From positions 13,855,501-13,919,500 of the forward strand of contig NC_134108.1 in the NCBI RefSeq assembly GCF_040939455.1: a stretch of DNA of 64,000 nucleotides. The letters run 5' to 3'. The notes beneath the pieces were generated by a model. The model was not told the DNA's origin. It saw only the letters and a list, made by a program, of their open reading frames with translations, and made no database searches. Shown piece after piece: positions 63,380 to 64,000 of the stretch. Source of the stretch: Microcebus murinus (taxonomy: Eukaryota; Chordata; Mammalia; Primates; Cheirogaleidae). The position numbers and the translations under genes are program-made. Each line of letters starts with the position of its first letter. Within the stretch, counting starts at the first letter, position 1.

Positions 63380-64000
63380 TCTTCTTCCTCCACCAGGTTC
63401 CTGAGTGGCAGTGCTCCACGGAGTTCTGCACTCAGCCCTCTGCCATTCTCAGCTGACATTCGCTCTTTGTGGGATCTCAGCCACACCCAACAGCATCTAA
63501 CGCTCCTGGACTTTAGACCTATGTGCTAATTACCTACTCTGCACTTCCTTGGGAACAAACAAAAGAAACCTCAAACTTAATGCATGCAAAACTAAAATCA
63601 ATATCTTTTCCAGAAATACTCCTGCATTTCCATTTTGGCCCTATGATCCACCGAGGCATTCACTCATGCCGCTCCATTAGCCTGGAATACCTTTTCTCTC
63701 CCCAAATGATCACTACTTATTCTCCTGTCCTCAGCTTAAACATCATTTCCTTCAAGGAGCTTTGCTGACTCCTCAGGCTAGATTATTTGACGCCGAACAC
63801 TCCCTATTACAGCAGAGATCCTTTCACTCCCCTACTCAAAACCTTTGGCAGCTTCCCACCACGCCAAAAATAAAACTCAAAGTTCTTTGGGTGGCCCAGA
63901 AGGACCCAGCATGATCCGTCCCTGCCTGCCACTCCACCCTGGTCTCCTTTCCTTGCTCACCAAGTTCCAGGTGCAGCCACGGCTGCTGCTCAACCAACAC
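63380..64000 (+). mobile_element. LINE-2 fragment(s)
   Basis: L2-derived phrases run to the window end: 'aaactaaaatcaatatcttt', 'gcctggaataccttttctct', 'aacatcatttccttcaagga' and 'cagcatgatccgtccctgcc'. The order of the last two parts suggests two overlapping L2 copies: a 3' end near 63640-63790, then a more 5' segment from about 63800. Confidence 0.6.

Larger units (their letters stand above)
57832..64000 (-). other. ESR1: ESR1 intron 1 (partial)
   Basis: This is the stretch upstream of the first-zinc-finger exon in the direction of transcription. It runs off the window before the first coding exon. It contains fragments of L2 and L1 and a large pentanucleotide repeat, listed separately. 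Nothing recognisable was seen at about 57900-59080, 59170-59890, 60540-62330 and 62540-63190. Confidence 0.9.

Noticed and set aside
63198..63486. Open frames rich in Lys-Glu-Arg-Gly
   Set aside because: Pure translation of the (GGAAA)n microsatellite.

Overview
This window is ordinary, intron-dominated nuclear DNA from a primate, almost certainly a strepsirrhine (lemur or galago group). Two things point there. The Alu copies (near 36431 and 41474) have the strepsirrhine-type body ('gcctgagcaagagcaagacc', with an extra 'ggccaactaaaaatatatag' segment in the first). The young L1 3' ends read 'ttatgggggtacaaatgtt...' on their antisense strand, a form I associate with lemur and galago L1. The species assignment is inference.

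The only gene I can support is ESR1, the nuclear estrogen receptor alpha, on the minus strand. Two consecutive coding exons are present. The exon at 57641-57831 (191 bp) ends with the first zinc finger. The exon at 27934-28050 (117 bp) encodes the second zinc finger and the start of its C-terminal extension. Both have intact AG/GT splice sites and phases that join without a frameshift, so together they give a complete DNA-binding domain. Everything else is part of intron 1 (57832-64000, truncated by the window), all of intron 2 (28051-57640, 29,590 bp) and part of intron 3 (1-27933, truncated). The first coding exon, the hinge and the ligand-binding exons lie outside the window.

The introns carry layered interspersed repeats. 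There are young L1 3' ends, older L1 ORF2 remnants, LINE-2, MIR, two Alus, MLT1-type LTRs, hAT and Tigger-type DNA transposon remnants, and microsatellites. Several insertions can be read in detail: a 5'-inverted (twin-primed) L1 with a 14-bp target-site duplication at 3174-5117; a truncated L1 nested inside an older L1 ORF2 with a 9-bp duplication at 18834-19337; a 33-nt 3'-truncated U2 snRNA retrocopy inside an MLT1-type LTR at 25999-26031; a hAT element inside an L2 at 23980-24310; and a tRNA-Ile-derived element at 6650-6723.

I found no undescribed biological system here. The most informative signals are these retrotransposition events and the low-complexity splice-acceptor tract of the first-zinc-finger exon. 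Repeat family names are from memory and boundaries are approximate unless a target-site duplication is given.
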